From Yoonia sp034652275 (lineage in GTDB: Bacteria > Pseudomonadota > Alphaproteobacteria > Rhodobacterales > Rhodobacteraceae), in assembly GCF_034652275.1 (NCBI RefSeq), contig NZ_JAXIWG010000001.1, positions 1,240,001 through 1,304,000 on the forward strand: DNA of 64,000 bases. The letters are read 5' to 3'. This document shows positions 19,404 to 29,530 of this stretch, piece by piece. The stretch's first letter is position 1. Each line of letters begins with the position of its first letter. A program made the position numbers and the translations under genes. The notes beneath the pieces were generated by a model. It saw only the letters and a list, made by a program, of their open reading frames with translations. It was not told where the DNA came from and made no database searches.

Positions 19404-20819
19404 ATGTCCTCCCAAGAAAGCCAACCGCTTTACGCGCCGCGCGAACCCATATTTCCGCGCCGCGTGAAAGGCTATTACCGCAACCTCAAATGGTGGGTGA
19501 TGGCGGTGACGCTTGGCATCTATTACCTGACCCCGTGGATCAGATGGGACCGTGGTCCCAACCTGCCCGATCAGGCGGTGCTGATCGACATGGCGCACCG
19601 CCGGTTCTATTTCTTCTGGATCGAGATCTGGTCGCATGAATTCTATTTCGTGGCCGGATTGCTCATCATGGCGGGGCTGGGGTTGTTCCTGTTCACCTCC
19701 GCTCTGGGGCGCGTCTGGTGCGGTTATACCTGCCCGCAGACGGTCTGGACCGATCTGTTCATCCTTGTCGAGCGCTGGATCGAAGGCGACCGGAACGCCC
19801 GTGTCCGGCTGTGGAACGCCAAATGGGACGCGCGCAAGATCCGATTGCGGACCACCAAATGGATTGTCTGGCTGCTGATTGCCGTTGCCACGGGTGGCGC
19901 ATGGGTTTTCTATTTCGCCGATGCGCCAACGCTGGCGCGGGATCTGGTGACGTTTGACGCGCCATTTGTCGCTTGGGCCACGATCGGAGTGCTGACCGCC
20001 ACGACATTTGTCTTTGGCGGGTTCATGCGCGAACAGGTCTGCAATTACATGTGCCCCTGGCCGCGCATTCAGGCCGCGATGATGGACCCCGAAACGCTGA
20101 CCGTCGCCTATCGCGACTGGCGGGGCGAGCCTCGCGGCAAGCAGCGCGTCGAAGGGGCGGGCGATTGCATCGACTGCATGGCCTGCGTCAACGTCTGCCC
20201 TGCGGGGATCGACATCCGCGATGGCCAGCAGATGGAATGCATCACCTGCGCGCTTTGTATCGACGCCTGCGACGACGTGATGGACAAGATCGGCAAGCCG
20301 CGTGGATTGATCGACTATCTCGCCCTGTCCGACCAAGAGGCCGAAGCGAACGGCAAACCTGCCAAACCGCTCTGGGCGCATGTCCTGCGGTTCCGCACCA
20401 TGCTCTATACGGTGCTCTGGGCGCTGATTGGCGTGGGGCTGGTCTTTGCGATGTTCATCCGCGCCGATCTGGAAATGACCGTGTCACCGGTGCGCAACCC
20501 GACATTCGTCGTGCTCAGCGACGGGACGGTGCGCAATATCTATGACATCCGCCTGCTGAACAAGCTGGGCGAGGATCGGGCCTTCACGCTGTCGCTGGTG
20601 TCAGAGGCGGCATTGGACATCACGCTGGAAGGCGCTGAACTGGACATCGTCACCGTGCCTGCGAACGAGACCATGTTGCAGCGCGTCTATGTCTCTGCCG
20701 CACCCGGCACACCTGCCGCCAGCGCCGACCGCACCGACCTGCGGTTCTGGGTCGAAGATGCGATCACAGGTGAACGGGCATTCACTGACACCATATTCAA
20801 CGGAAGGGCCGCGCAATGA
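19404..20819 (+). CDS. ccoG: cbb3 oxidase accessory ferredoxin CcoG (RdxB/FixG)
   Basis: Membrane-bound polyferredoxin implicated in copper reduction for cbb3 oxidase assembly. The 471 residues have several TM helices (about 30-50, 80-105, 155-180, 195-215, 335-355). Two [4Fe-4S] motifs lie between them in CIDCMACVNVCPAGID and CITCALCIDACDDVMDKIG (about 255-300), with a C-terminal periplasmic Ig-like domain. The start at 19404 has AAGGTG upstream; an in-frame ATG 26 codons earlier overlaps the FNR box and is unlikely. First gene of ccoGHIS; its stop overlaps ccoH. Confidence 0.95.
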   Translation: MSSQESQPLYAPREPIFPRRVKGYYRNLKWWVMAVTLGIYYLTPWIRWDRGPNLPDQAVLIDMAHRRFYFFWIEIWSHEFYFVAGLLIMAGLGLFLFTSALGRVWCGYTCPQTVWTDLFILVERWIEGDRNARVRLWNAKWDARKIRLRTTKWIVWLLIAVATGGAWVFYFADAPTLARDLVTFDAPFVAWATIGVLTATTFVFGGFMREQVCNYMCPWPRIQAAMMDPETLTVAYRDWRGEPRGKQRVEGAGDCIDCMACVNVCPAGIDIRDGQQMECITCALCIDACDDVMDKIGKPRGLIDYLALSDQEAEANGKPAKPLWAHVLRFRTMLYTVLWALIGVGLVFAMFIRADLEMTVSPVRNPTFVVLSDGTVRNIYDIRLLNKLGEDRAFTLSLVSEAALDITLEGAELDIVTVPANETMLQRVYVSAAPGTPAASADRTDLRFWVEDAITGERAFTDTIFNGRAAQ

Positions 20820-21286
20820 CCGCAGACATCCAAAAACCCCGTGAATTCACGGGCAAACACATGCTGGCCGTCATGGTCGGCGGGTTCGGGATCATCATCA
20901 CTGTCAATCTGGGCATGGCTTATATGGCGGTGTCCACCTTCCCCGGCGTCGAGGCGCGCAGCCCCTATGTTGCCAGCCAGACCTTCGAGGTAAACCGCGA
21001 CGCTCAGGACGCTTTGGGCTGGGATGTGGTGGCGACGCTGGATGACGGGTTGCTGACGCTGGCGATCCGCGACGCGGATGGCGTGGCGGTGCAGCCCGAG
21101 GTGCTCAAAGCGATCTTTGGCCGTGCCACCCATACGGGCGAGGATCACACGCCCGATTTCGCATGGAACGGCACAGCGCTAACCGCGGTGGTCCCGTCGC
21201 GCGACGGATACTGGAACCTGAGACTGGAGCTGGAAGCAGCGGACGGCACGATTTTCCGCCGCCGTATCCAGTTGCGTGACCGATGA
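20816..21286 (+). CDS. ccoH: cbb3 oxidase assembly protein CcoH (FixH)
   Basis: 156 residues with one N-terminal TM helix (HMLAVMVGGFGIIITVNLGMAYMAV, about 15-40) and a periplasmic beta-rich domain (NRDAQDALGWDVVATLDDG). Length and architecture match FixH/CcoH, which stabilises cbb3 assembly intermediates. It overlaps ccoG and ccoI by four bases each, giving a tightly coupled operon. Confidence 0.93.
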   Translation: MTADIQKPREFTGKHMLAVMVGGFGIIITVNLGMAYMAVSTFPGVEARSPYVASQTFEVNRDAQDALGWDVVATLDDGLLTLAIRDADGVAVQPEVLKAIFGRATHTGEDHTPDFAWNGTALTAVVPSRDGYWNLRLELEAADGTIFRRRIQLRDR

Positions 21287-23430
21287 GCGATACAGCCGCC
21301 TGCCCCGCCTGCATTGGCATCCCCGAAGGAGCGCTGAAAAAAGCGGCTTCGCGCGGGGTCGAACAGATCATGCTGTCCTTGCCAGCGATCCACTGCGTCG
21401 CCTGCATCACCGGCGTCGAACGCGCGCTGGAACGGCTTGACGGTGTTGCAAGCGCCCGCGTCAACCTGTCGATGAAACGCGTGACGGTCGGTCTGGCACG
21501 GCCTGTCGCACCCGAAACGCTGATCGACGCGCTGGAACTCGCGGGGTTCGAGGCGCGCAGTCTGGATTCCAGCCTTCTGAGCGCGGAAAAAGACCCTGTC
21601 GGCAGCGCCCTGATGACGCGCATCGCGGTGTCAGGCTTTGCCATGATGAACGTGATGCTGATGTCCGTGGCGATCTGGTCGGGGGCTGTGGGGGCGACCC
21701 AGCACATGTTCCACCTGATCAGCGCCGCGATTTCCATCCCTGCCGTCGCCTATGCGGGCCAGCCGTTCTTTCAGCATGCATGGTCGGCCTTGCGCGTGCG
21801 GCGGCTGAACATGGATGTGCCGATCTCGCTGGCGCTGATCCTGACCACGGGGATGTCGCTGTTCGAAACCGTCTATGGCGGCGAACACGCCTATTTCGAG
21901 GCGGCGGTGTCGCTGGTGTTCTTCCTGCTGATCGGCCGCTATCTGGACCACCGCAGCCGCAAGGCCGCCGCATCCGCTGCCGCGCAATTGGCCGCGCTCG
22001 AAGTGCCGCGCGTCATGCGCCTGCGTGACGGTGCGCGCGAGATGGTGGATTTTGCCGATCTTGCGGTTGGTGATCTGGTGCTGGTCCTTCCGGGCGGGCG
22101 TATCCCTGTGGACGGGACTGTGACCGAAGGTGCCAGCCAGATCGACCGGTCCATGCTGACCGGCGAAAGCCGCCTGCACCATGCCGCCAGCGGCGCGCAT
22201 GTCACAGCAGGCGAGGTCAACATGACCGGCCCGCTGACGATCCGTGCGGCGACTGTGGGCATGGACACGACCCTGCGCAAGATGGTCACGATGGTCGATG
22301 CGGCCGAGGCCGTGCGCAACAAATACACCGCCATCGCCGACCGCGCGGCGGCATTCTATTCGCCGATGGTGCATCTGTTGGCGCTGGTCACCTGCACCGG
22401 CTGGATCATCGCAACGGGCGATGTGCGCCTGTCGATCAATATCGCGGTGGCGGTTCTCATCATCACCTGCCCCTGTGCTTTGGGACTGGCCGTGCCTGCG
22501 GTGTCGACCATCGCGGCAGGGCGTCTTTTCCGCGCAGGGTTGCTCGTCAAGGACGGCACGGCGCTGGAACGTCTGGCCGAGGTGGATACGGTCGTATTCG
22601 ACAAGACCGGCACGCTGACGATGCCTGTCGCCGCGCGTGACACGCTGACGGCTAATGAACAGGCCATCGCCCTTGCCATGACGCAGGACGCGACGCATCC
22701 GGTCTCGCAGGCCATCGCCGCCGCGTTGGACGGGGTGACACCTGCGCAACTGACCGACCAGAAAGAACATTCGGGCAAAGGGCTAAGTGCGGTCTGGAAC
22801 GGCCAGACCGTGCGGCTGGGGTCCGGCGCATGGCTCGGGGCGGGTGTCGGCACCTATCTGCAGATCGGCCACAATGCGCCGCGCAAGATCAAGCTGCATG
22901 CCGGCCTGCGCGACGGCGCGCAGGAACTGGTTGCCGCTTGGCAGAAACAGGGGTTGGTCGTGCATCTGGTGTCCGGCGACGACCGGAGCGAGACGTCCCG
23001 CGTCGCCCGCATGCTGGGCATCGACCGCTGGCAGGCCGAAACCCAGCCCGAGGACAAGATCCACTACATCAACGCCTTGTCCGAGGCTGGCGCCAAGGTG
23101 CTGATGGTGGGCGACGGGCTGAACGATACCGGCGCGCTGAGTGCGGCCTATGCATCGCTGTCGCCCGCGACAGCCGCCGATGCATCGCGCGCGGCATCCG
23201 ATATCGTGTTGCTGAACGACAGCCTTGTGCCGCTGATCGAACTGCCACTGGTCGCGCGTGCGGCCAAGAAACGGATCGTGGAAAACTTCGCGATTTCGGC
23301 GGCCTATAACGTCGTCGCCATCCCGATTGCGGTTGCAGGTTTTGCCACACCGCTGCTGGCGGCGATTGCCATGTCCACCTCGTCGATCACCGTTCTGGTG
23401 AACGCATTGCGCCTGAAAGGACGGGTATGA
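21283..23430 (+). CDS. ccoI: Copper-exporting P1B-type ATPase CcoI (FixI)
   Basis: 715-residue heavy-metal P-type ATPase that delivers copper for the cbb3 binuclear centre. It shows an N-terminal HMA-like metal site HCVAC (37-41), eight predicted TM helices, an LTGES actuator motif (about 291), the intramembrane CPC (396-398), the phosphorylation motif DKTGT (Asp440) and a C-terminal GDGLNDTGAL hinge. The HMA site reads HCxxC rather than the common MxCxxC, a known FixI variant. It overlaps ccoH and ccoS. Confidence 0.95.
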   Translation: MSDTAACPACIGIPEGALKKAASRGVEQIMLSLPAIHCVACITGVERALERLDGVASARVNLSMKRVTVGLARPVAPETLIDALELAGFEARSLDSSLLSAEKDPVGSALMTRIAVSGFAMMNVMLMSVAIWSGAVGATQHMFHLISAAISIPAVAYAGQPFFQHAWSALRVRRLNMDVPISLALILTTGMSLFETVYGGEHAYFEAAVSLVFFLLIGRYLDHRSRKAAASAAAQLAALEVPRVMRLRDGAREMVDFADLAVGDLVLVLPGGRIPVDGTVTEGASQIDRSMLTGESRLHHAASGAHVTAGEVNMTGPLTIRAATVGMDTTLRKMVTMVDAAEAVRNKYTAIADRAAAFYSPMVHLLALVTCTGWIIATGDVRLSINIAVAVLIITCPCALGLAVPAVSTIAAGRLFRAGLLVKDGTALERLAEVDTVVFDKTGTLTMPVAARDTLTANEQAIALAMTQDATHPVSQAIAAALDGVTPAQLTDQKEHSGKGLSAVWNGQTVRLGSGAWLGAGVGTYLQIGHNAPRKIKLHAGLRDGAQELVAAWQKQGLVVHLVSGDDRSETSRVARMLGIDRWQAETQPEDKIHYINALSEAGAKVLMVGDGLNDTGALSAAYASLSPATAADASRAASDIVLLNDSLVPLIELPLVARAAKKRIVENFAISAAYNVVAIPIAVAGFATPLLAAIAMSTSSITVLVNALRLKGRV

Positions 23431-23582
23431 ACGTTCTTGTGATCCTGATCCCCGTGTCGCTGGTGCTGGGGGCCTTGGGCCTTGTTGCCTTCCTGTGGAG
23501 TCTGCGGGCCAACCAATATGAGGACCTCGAAGGCGACGCATGGCGCATCCTGTCGGATGACGACACCCGCCCGCCGGAGTGA
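23427..23582 (+). CDS. ccoS: cbb3 oxidase maturation protein CcoS
   Basis: 51-residue protein translated from an ATG that overlaps the ccoI stop (ATGA). It has one TM helix (NVLVILIPVSLVLGALGLVAFLW, about 2-24), the conserved WSLRANQYEDLEGDAWRIL block just after it, and an acidic tail. This is the typical CcoS form, needed for haem b and copper insertion in CcoN. Its stop is two bases from the stop of the convergent fah gene. Confidence 0.93.
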   Translation: MNVLVILIPVSLVLGALGLVAFLWSLRANQYEDLEGDAWRILSDDDTRPPE

Positions 23583-23584
23583 TC

Positions 23585-24541
23585 TTAAAGGGCCGCGACC
23601 TGCTGGTCGATCATGCCAAAGATCGACTGGCCGTCCGCATCCTCCATCCAGATCTGCACGCGGTCACCCGGTTGCAGGAACGGCGTGACCGGCGCGCCAG
23701 TGTCGATCACTTCGATCATACGCTGCTCGGCGATGCAGGCATAGCCCGCGCCAGCTTGGGCCACGGGCTTGCCCGGCCCGCCGCCCAGCTTGTTGGACAC
23801 GGTGCCTGACCCGATGATCGTGCCGGCGGCGAGAGTGCGCGTCTTGGCCGCATGCACGATCAGGTCGCCAAAATCGAAGGTCATGTCCTGCCCCGCCTCG
23901 ACCCGCCCGAAAGGCTGGCCGTTGAGGTCGATGTTCAACGTGCCGTGCAGCTTGCCATCCCGCCAGCCGGACAAGGCATCGGGCGTCACCGCGACAGGCG
24001 AAAAGGCGCAGGCGGGTTTGGATTGCACAAAGCCGAACCCTTTGGCGAGTTCGGCGGGGATCAGGTGGCGCAGGGATATGTCGTTGCACAGCATCACCAA
24101 CCGGATCGCGGCCAGTGCCGTGGCGCGGTCCGCCCCCATCGGCACGGGTCCGGTGACGACCGCAACCTCACCCTCGAAATCCATGCCCCAACCGGGGTCG
24201 CCTGTGATCGGGGCTGTGGGGGCCAAAAAGCTGTCCGACCCGCCCTGATACATCAGCGGATCGGTCCAGAACGTCGCAGGCATATCCGCCCCCCGCGCGC
24301 GGCGCACCAGTTCGACGTGGTTCACATAGGCGGAGCCGTCCAAAAACTGGTAGGCGCGCGGTAAGGGGGACAGGCATTTCGCAGGATCGAAAGGGCCGTA
24401 GATATCGGGCTTGGTCGTGGGCTGGCCGTCCAGATAGGCCTGCAGATTTGCAGGGCCTGCGGGGCACATATGCGCCAGATCGTCCGACACCCCGACCAAT
24501 TCGCCATCAGCTGTCCCGTTCGCAATCGTTGCAAATTTCAT
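23585..24541 (-). CDS. Fumarylacetoacetate hydrolase family protein (fumarylacetoacetase)
   Basis: 318-residue FAH-family hydrolase. Metal-binding acidic motifs are visible in MDFEGEVAVV (near 125) and a conserved Lys/Gly loop in AAGTIIGSGTVSN (near 250). Its ATG overlaps the hmgA stop, so it is most likely the last enzyme of homogentisate breakdown, splitting fumarylacetoacetate to fumarate and acetoacetate. Direct hydrolysis of maleylacetoacetate is possible, because no maleylacetoacetate isomerase gene is next to it. The family is certain; the exact substrate is inferred from context. Confidence 0.88.
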   Translation of the reverse strand: MKFATIANGTADGELVGVSDDLAHMCPAGPANLQAYLDGQPTTKPDIYGPFDPAKCLSPLPRAYQFLDGSAYVNHVELVRRARGADMPATFWTDPLMYQGGSDSFLAPTAPITGDPGWGMDFEGEVAVVTGPVPMGADRATALAAIRLVMLCNDISLRHLIPAELAKGFGFVQSKPACAFSPVAVTPDALSGWRDGKLHGTLNIDLNGQPFGRVEAGQDMTFDFGDLIVHAAKTRTLAAGTIIGSGTVSNKLGGGPGKPVAQAGAGYACIAEQRMIEVIDTGAPVTPFLQPGDRVQIWMEDADGQSIFGMIDQQVAAL

Positions 24542-25851
24542 TTCACCCCCGGCGTCCCGTCGAACTTCTTGTCGAGATCCGCCCAGCAGTCGATGTAGTC
24601 GTCCTGCAACGGCGCCTCGCGCGCGGCAAAGGCGGTCAGGTGCTGGGGAAAGCGGGTTTCGAACATGAAAGACATGGTATCGGCGAGCTTTTCAGGGCGC
24701 AGGTCAGCGTTGCTGGCCCCTTCAAAGGCGTTGCGGTCGGGGCCGTGCGGCAGCATCATGTTGTGCAGGCTCATCCCGCCGGGGACAAACCCCTTGGGCT
24801 TGGCGTCATAGATGCCGTGGATATTGCCCATCAGTTCGGACATGACGTTCTTGTGGTACCACGGCGGGCGAAAGGTGTTTTCCGCCACCATCCAGCGGTC
24901 GCGAAACAGCACAAAGTCGATATTGGCCGTGCCTTCGACGCCGCTGGGGGCCGTCAGAACCGTAAAAATCGACGGATCGGGATGGTCGAACAGCAGCGCG
25001 CCCACAGGGCAATAGGTGCGCAGGTCGTATTTGCAGGGCGCGTAATTGCCGTGCCATGCGACCACGTCCAAGGGGCTGTGGCCGATGCGGGTTTCGTGGA
25101 ACTGGCCCGCCCATTTGATGGTGACGGTCGATGGCGCATCGCGGTCCTCGAAGGCAGCGACGGGTGTCTTGAAATCGCGCCGGTTCGCCATGCAATTGGC
25201 CCCGATCGGCCCCCTGCCCGGCAAGTCGAATTTCTGCCCGTAGTTTTCGCAGACAAAACCGCGCGCTGGCCCCTCGACCACCTCGACGCGGTAGACCAAT
25301 CCGCGCGGCAGGATGGCGATTTCCTGCGGTTCCAGATCAATGACCCCAAGTTCGGTGCAGAACCGCAAGCGGCCTTCCTGTGGCACCACCAGCAATTCGC
25401 TGTCGGCGGAATAGAAATAGCTGTCCACCATCGACGCCGTGACCAGATAGATATGCGCGGCCATGCCGACCTGCGTGTTCACATCGCCCGCCGTCGTCAT
25501 TGTGCGCATGCCCGTCAGCCACGTCAGCGGTGTGTCGGCATGCGGGACAGGGTCCCAGCGGTATTGACCCAAAGACACCACATCAGGGTCGATATGCGGC
25601 GCGGATTTCCAGTACGGCAGGTCGATCTTGGTGAAGCGGTGCGTGTGTTTCACCGATGGCCTGATCCGGTAACACCATGTGCGTTCATTCTGGTGGCTGG
25701 GCGCGGTAAAGGCGGTCCCGCTGAGCTGTTCACCATAAAGGCCATAGTTGCATTTCTGCGGGCTGTTCATGCCCTGCGGCAAAGCACCGGGCAGCGCCTC
25801 GGTTTCGAAATCATTGCCGAAACCGGACATATAGAGTGGCTGGTTGGTCAT
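24538..25851 (-). CDS. hmgA: Homogentisate 1,2-dioxygenase
   Basis: Non-haem iron enzyme that opens the ring of homogentisate in Tyr/Phe catabolism. 437 residues starting MTNQPLYMSGFGNDFETEALPGALPQGMNSPQ, a family signature. The C-terminal cupin carries the iron ligands in WHGNYAPCKYDL, NIDFVLFRDRW and RPPWYHKNVMSELMG. The start at 25851 has GGAGGATG upstream. It forms an operon with the FAH gene and diverges from a MarR gene with a shared dyad operator. Confidence 0.97.
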   Translation of the reverse strand: MTNQPLYMSGFGNDFETEALPGALPQGMNSPQKCNYGLYGEQLSGTAFTAPSHQNERTWCYRIRPSVKHTHRFTKIDLPYWKSAPHIDPDVVSLGQYRWDPVPHADTPLTWLTGMRTMTTAGDVNTQVGMAAHIYLVTASMVDSYFYSADSELLVVPQEGRLRFCTELGVIDLEPQEIAILPRGLVYRVEVVEGPARGFVCENYGQKFDLPGRGPIGANCMANRRDFKTPVAAFEDRDAPSTVTIKWAGQFHETRIGHSPLDVVAWHGNYAPCKYDLRTYCPVGALLFDHPDPSIFTVLTAPSGVEGTANIDFVLFRDRWMVAENTFRPPWYHKNVMSELMGNIHGIYDAKPKGFVPGGMSLHNMMLPHGPDRNAFEGASNADLRPEKLADTMSFMFETRFPQHLTAFAAREAPLQDDYIDCWADLDKKFDGTPGVK

Positions 25852-25879
25852 CTGGTCATCCTCCGATGCATCCGGCATA

Positions 25880-25899
25880 TTGGTTGAAAATGTAACCAA
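25880..25899. promoter_or_regulatory. Dyad operator between hmgA and marR-type gene
   Basis: TTGGTT and AACCAA form a perfect 6-bp inverted repeat spaced by eight bases, centred 40 bases from hmgA and 30 bases from the regulator start. Size and position fit a MarR dimer site that controls both genes. Confidence 0.6.
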
Positions 25900-25918
25900 C
25901 AAGCCCAGAGCCTGCCCG

Positions 25919-26353
25919 ATGGCCGATGATTTCGATATCCAGACCTTTCTGCCCTACCTTCTCAACCGGGCGGCGGAAACGGCGGGTCAGGCGTTCCAGC
26001 AGCATTACAAGGCGCGGTATGGCATGTTGCGCACCGAATGGCGGGTACTGTTCCATCTGGGCCGCTATGGTGCGCTGACCGCCACGGACATCGGCACGCG
26101 GGCAGGTATCCACAAGACCAAGATTAGCCGCGCAGTCGCGGCGCTGGCCGCCAAACGCTATCTTGTGCGCGTCACCCGCGACAGCGACCGCAGGCAGGAA
26201 GAACTGCGCCTGACGCCCGCAGGCAAGGCGGTGTTCGACGATCTGTGCAAGGCCGCTGCCGCCTTTGATGCGAAACTCGCAGCGCGGTTTTCACCCGAAG
26301 ATACCGCCACCCTGCGCCGTTGCCTGAGCGTGATTGCAGCACCTGTGGAATAA
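25919..26353 (+). CDS. MarR-family transcriptional regulator (likely of hmgA)
   Basis: 144 residues with a MarR winged helix: TEWRVLFHLGRYGALTATDIGTRAGIHKTKISRAVAALAAKRYLVRVTRDSDRRQEELRLTPAGK covers helix-turn-helix and wing (about 40-105), ending in the DxRxxxLxLT-type wing. I begin at MADDFDIQTF, which leaves the operator in the intergenic region; an upstream in-frame start would overlap hmgA. Divergent placement suggests it represses hmgA-fah with homogentisate or a precursor as ligand, which is inference. Confidence 0.9.
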   Translation: MADDFDIQTFLPYLLNRAAETAGQAFQQHYKARYGMLRTEWRVLFHLGRYGALTATDIGTRAGIHKTKISRAVAALAAKRYLVRVTRDSDRRQEELRLTPAGKAVFDDLCKAAAAFDAKLAARFSPEDTATLRRCLSVIAAPVE

Positions 26354-26388
26354 GGCCGGAAATCTGTGGGGCAATCGCTACGCGACTG

Positions 26389-26417
26389 TTGACAGCGCCG
26401 TGATCGGTTCATATCTA
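26389..26417 (+). promoter_or_regulatory. groESL promoter
   Basis: TTGACA (26389-26394), a 17-bp spacer and TATCTA (26412-26417). The predicted start of transcription falls at the edge of the CIRCE element eight bases downstream. Confidence 0.75.
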
Positions 26418-26424
26418 CCCGGTG

Positions 26425-26451
26425 TTGGCACTCGGGGTCGCTGAGTGCTAA
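26425..26451. promoter_or_regulatory. CIRCE element (HrcA operator)
   Basis: TTGGCACTC-N9-GAGTGCTAA matches the CIRCE consensus TTAGCACTC-N9-GAGTGCTAA with one mismatch in the left arm. It lies 33 bases before groES, so HrcA should repress groESL at normal temperature. hrcA is not in the window. Confidence 0.95.
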
Positions 26452-26484
26452 CACCAAGGATAACCGAACTGGAGAAGTTCTGAA

Positions 26485-26769
26485 ATGGCATTTAAACCAC
26501 TTCACGACCGCGTATTGGTCCGCCGTATCGAAAGCGATACGAAGACCAAAGGCGGTCTGCTGATTCCCGACACCGCCAAGGAAAAGCCCGCAGAGGGTGA
26601 GATCGTCAGCGTGGGCGAAGGCGCGCGCAAGGACAGCGGCGAGCTGATCCCGATGGCCGTCAAGGCAGGCGACAAAGTGCTGTTTGGCAAATGGTCCGGC
26701 ACCGAAGTCCGCATCGACGGCGAAGAGCTGTTGATCATGAAGGAAAGCGACATCCTCGGGATCATGTGA
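26485..26769 (+). CDS. groES: Co-chaperonin GroES
   Basis: 94-residue lid of the GroEL chamber. It shows the N-terminal FKPLHDRVLVRRI strand, the mobile loop region TKTKGGLLIPDTAKEKPAEG (about 18-37) and the VGEGARKDSGELIPM, GDKVLFGKWSGTEV and LIMKESDILGIM motifs. GGAGAAGTTCTGAA precedes the ATG. First gene of the CIRCE-controlled operon, 51 bp before groEL. Confidence 0.98.
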   Translation: MAFKPLHDRVLVRRIESDTKTKGGLLIPDTAKEKPAEGEIVSVGEGARKDSGELIPMAVKAGDKVLFGKWSGTEVRIDGEELLIMKESDILGIM

Positions 26770-26820
26770 TCCCGGCGACAGCGCCTTTCCCCTTTCAAAT
26801 AATTCAAGGAGCACATGAAA

Positions 26821-28470
<1,650 letters not shown>

Positions 28471-28524
28471 GTCAAATCCGCAAGGATTTGACTGGCAGGT
28501 GACAGGTGTTTGCCTGCAAACACC
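28471..28524 (+). other. Two perfect hairpins directly after groEL
   Basis: GTCAAATCC-GCAA-GGATTTGAC (28471-28492) begins at the base after the groEL stop and has a GNRA tetraloop. GGTGTTTG-CCTG-CAAACACC (28505-28524) follows 12 bases later. Neither has a T-run, so they look like mRNA 3'-end stabilisers or processing sites rather than terminators. Confidence 0.55.
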
Positions 28525-28556
28525 GAGAACCTGCTGAGTGCTGCGACAATGCTACG

Positions 28557-28590
28557 AAGGGCGGTCCCACAGGGGCCGCCCTTTTCTTTT
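28557..28590 (+). terminator. groESL terminator
   Basis: AAGGGCGG (28557-28564) pairs with CCGCCCTT (28576-28583) and is followed by TTCTTTT. Confidence 0.9.
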
Positions 28591-28636
28591 GTGCCAATCC
28601 GGTATCAAGATGGCCCGTCATCTGGAAAGGCCGCAC

Positions 28637-29524
28637 GTGTTCAAGATTTCCCTATTGCTGGCCCTGACGATGGCCGCCTTTGCCGCCAATTCGGTCCTGA
28701 ACCGGCTGGGTGTCGCGCGCTACGGCATGGACCCGATGGATTTTGCCGCGATCCGCGTGGCGGCGGGGGGCCTGATGCTCTGGGCGCTTGTCATGCTGCG
28801 CGGGGCGGCGCGCCCGCCGCTATTGTCCGCGCGTAGGATCGGCGGGGCGGTTGCGCTGACGGGCTATATGGTCGGATTTTCTTGGGCTTACCTCAGCCTT
28901 GATGCAGGGATCGGTGCACTGATCCTGTTCGGTGTCATTCAGGTTGCAATATTCGGCTGGTCCGTCGCCGAACGGCAGGTGATTCTGCCACGACGCTGGC
29001 TTGGGGCGGCGGTCGCCTTTGGCGGGCTTTGCGTATTGCTCTGGCCGACGGGGGCACAGGCTCTGCCCTTGGGCGGGGCGCTTGCCATGACCGTCGCGGG
29101 CATCGCTTGGGCAAGTTACACCCTGCTGGGGCGCGGCGAGCCTGATGCGCTGGGGTCGAGTGCCGCGAATTTCCTGCTGTGCCTGCCGCTGGTGCTGTTG
29201 GCCTTGCCGTTCTCCAACGCGGGCCATGTGTCCGCCCCGGGTGTCGTGACGGCGGCCATCGCGGGGGCAATCACTTCGGGCCTTGGCTACGCCTTGTGGT
29301 ATCGCATCCTGCCGCAGATTGCCTCGACCACGGCAGGCGTCGCGCAACTGAGCGTGCCGGTCCTGACCGTCGCCGCTGGTGTCCTGCTGCTGGCAGAGCC
29401 TTTGTCGGCGCGTTTGATCGTGGCCGGGGTGCTGGTTCTGGGGGGCATCGCGATCGCCCTGCCCGCACGACGTCAGGTTCCGGTCCGTTTTGGGGTTCCC
29501 CACCGGCCGGACGATGCTACTTAA
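28637..29524 (+). CDS. EamA/DMT-family membrane transporter
   Basis: Predicted drug/metabolite transporter with two EamA repeats and about ten TM helices over 295 residues (for example ISLLLALTMAAFAANSVLNRLG at the start and a LSVPVLTVAAGVLLLAEPL block at about 240 in the second repeat). The GTG at 28637 has GGAAAGG six bases upstream and lets TM1 begin at the N-terminus. An ATG at 28610 without a ribosome site, just after the groESL terminator, is the alternative. The substrate cannot be told from sequence. Confidence 0.85.
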   Translation: MFKISLLLALTMAAFAANSVLNRLGVARYGMDPMDFAAIRVAAGGLMLWALVMLRGAARPPLLSARRIGGAVALTGYMVGFSWAYLSLDAGIGALILFGVIQVAIFGWSVAERQVILPRRWLGAAVAFGGLCVLLWPTGAQALPLGGALAMTVAGIAWASYTLLGRGEPDALGSSAANFLLCLPLVLLALPFSNAGHVSAPGVVTAAIAGAITSGLGYALWYRILPQIASTTAGVAQLSVPVLTVAAGVLLLAEPLSARLIVAGVLVLGGIAIALPARRQVPVRFGVPHRPDDAT

Positions 29525-29530
29525 CAGGTC

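Noticed and set aside
19281..20381. Upstream extension of the MFS transporter frame by about 365 codons
   Set aside because: It is antisense to ccoG, has no membrane character and would cross the FNR box. MQIVRLENTP is a normal MFS start.
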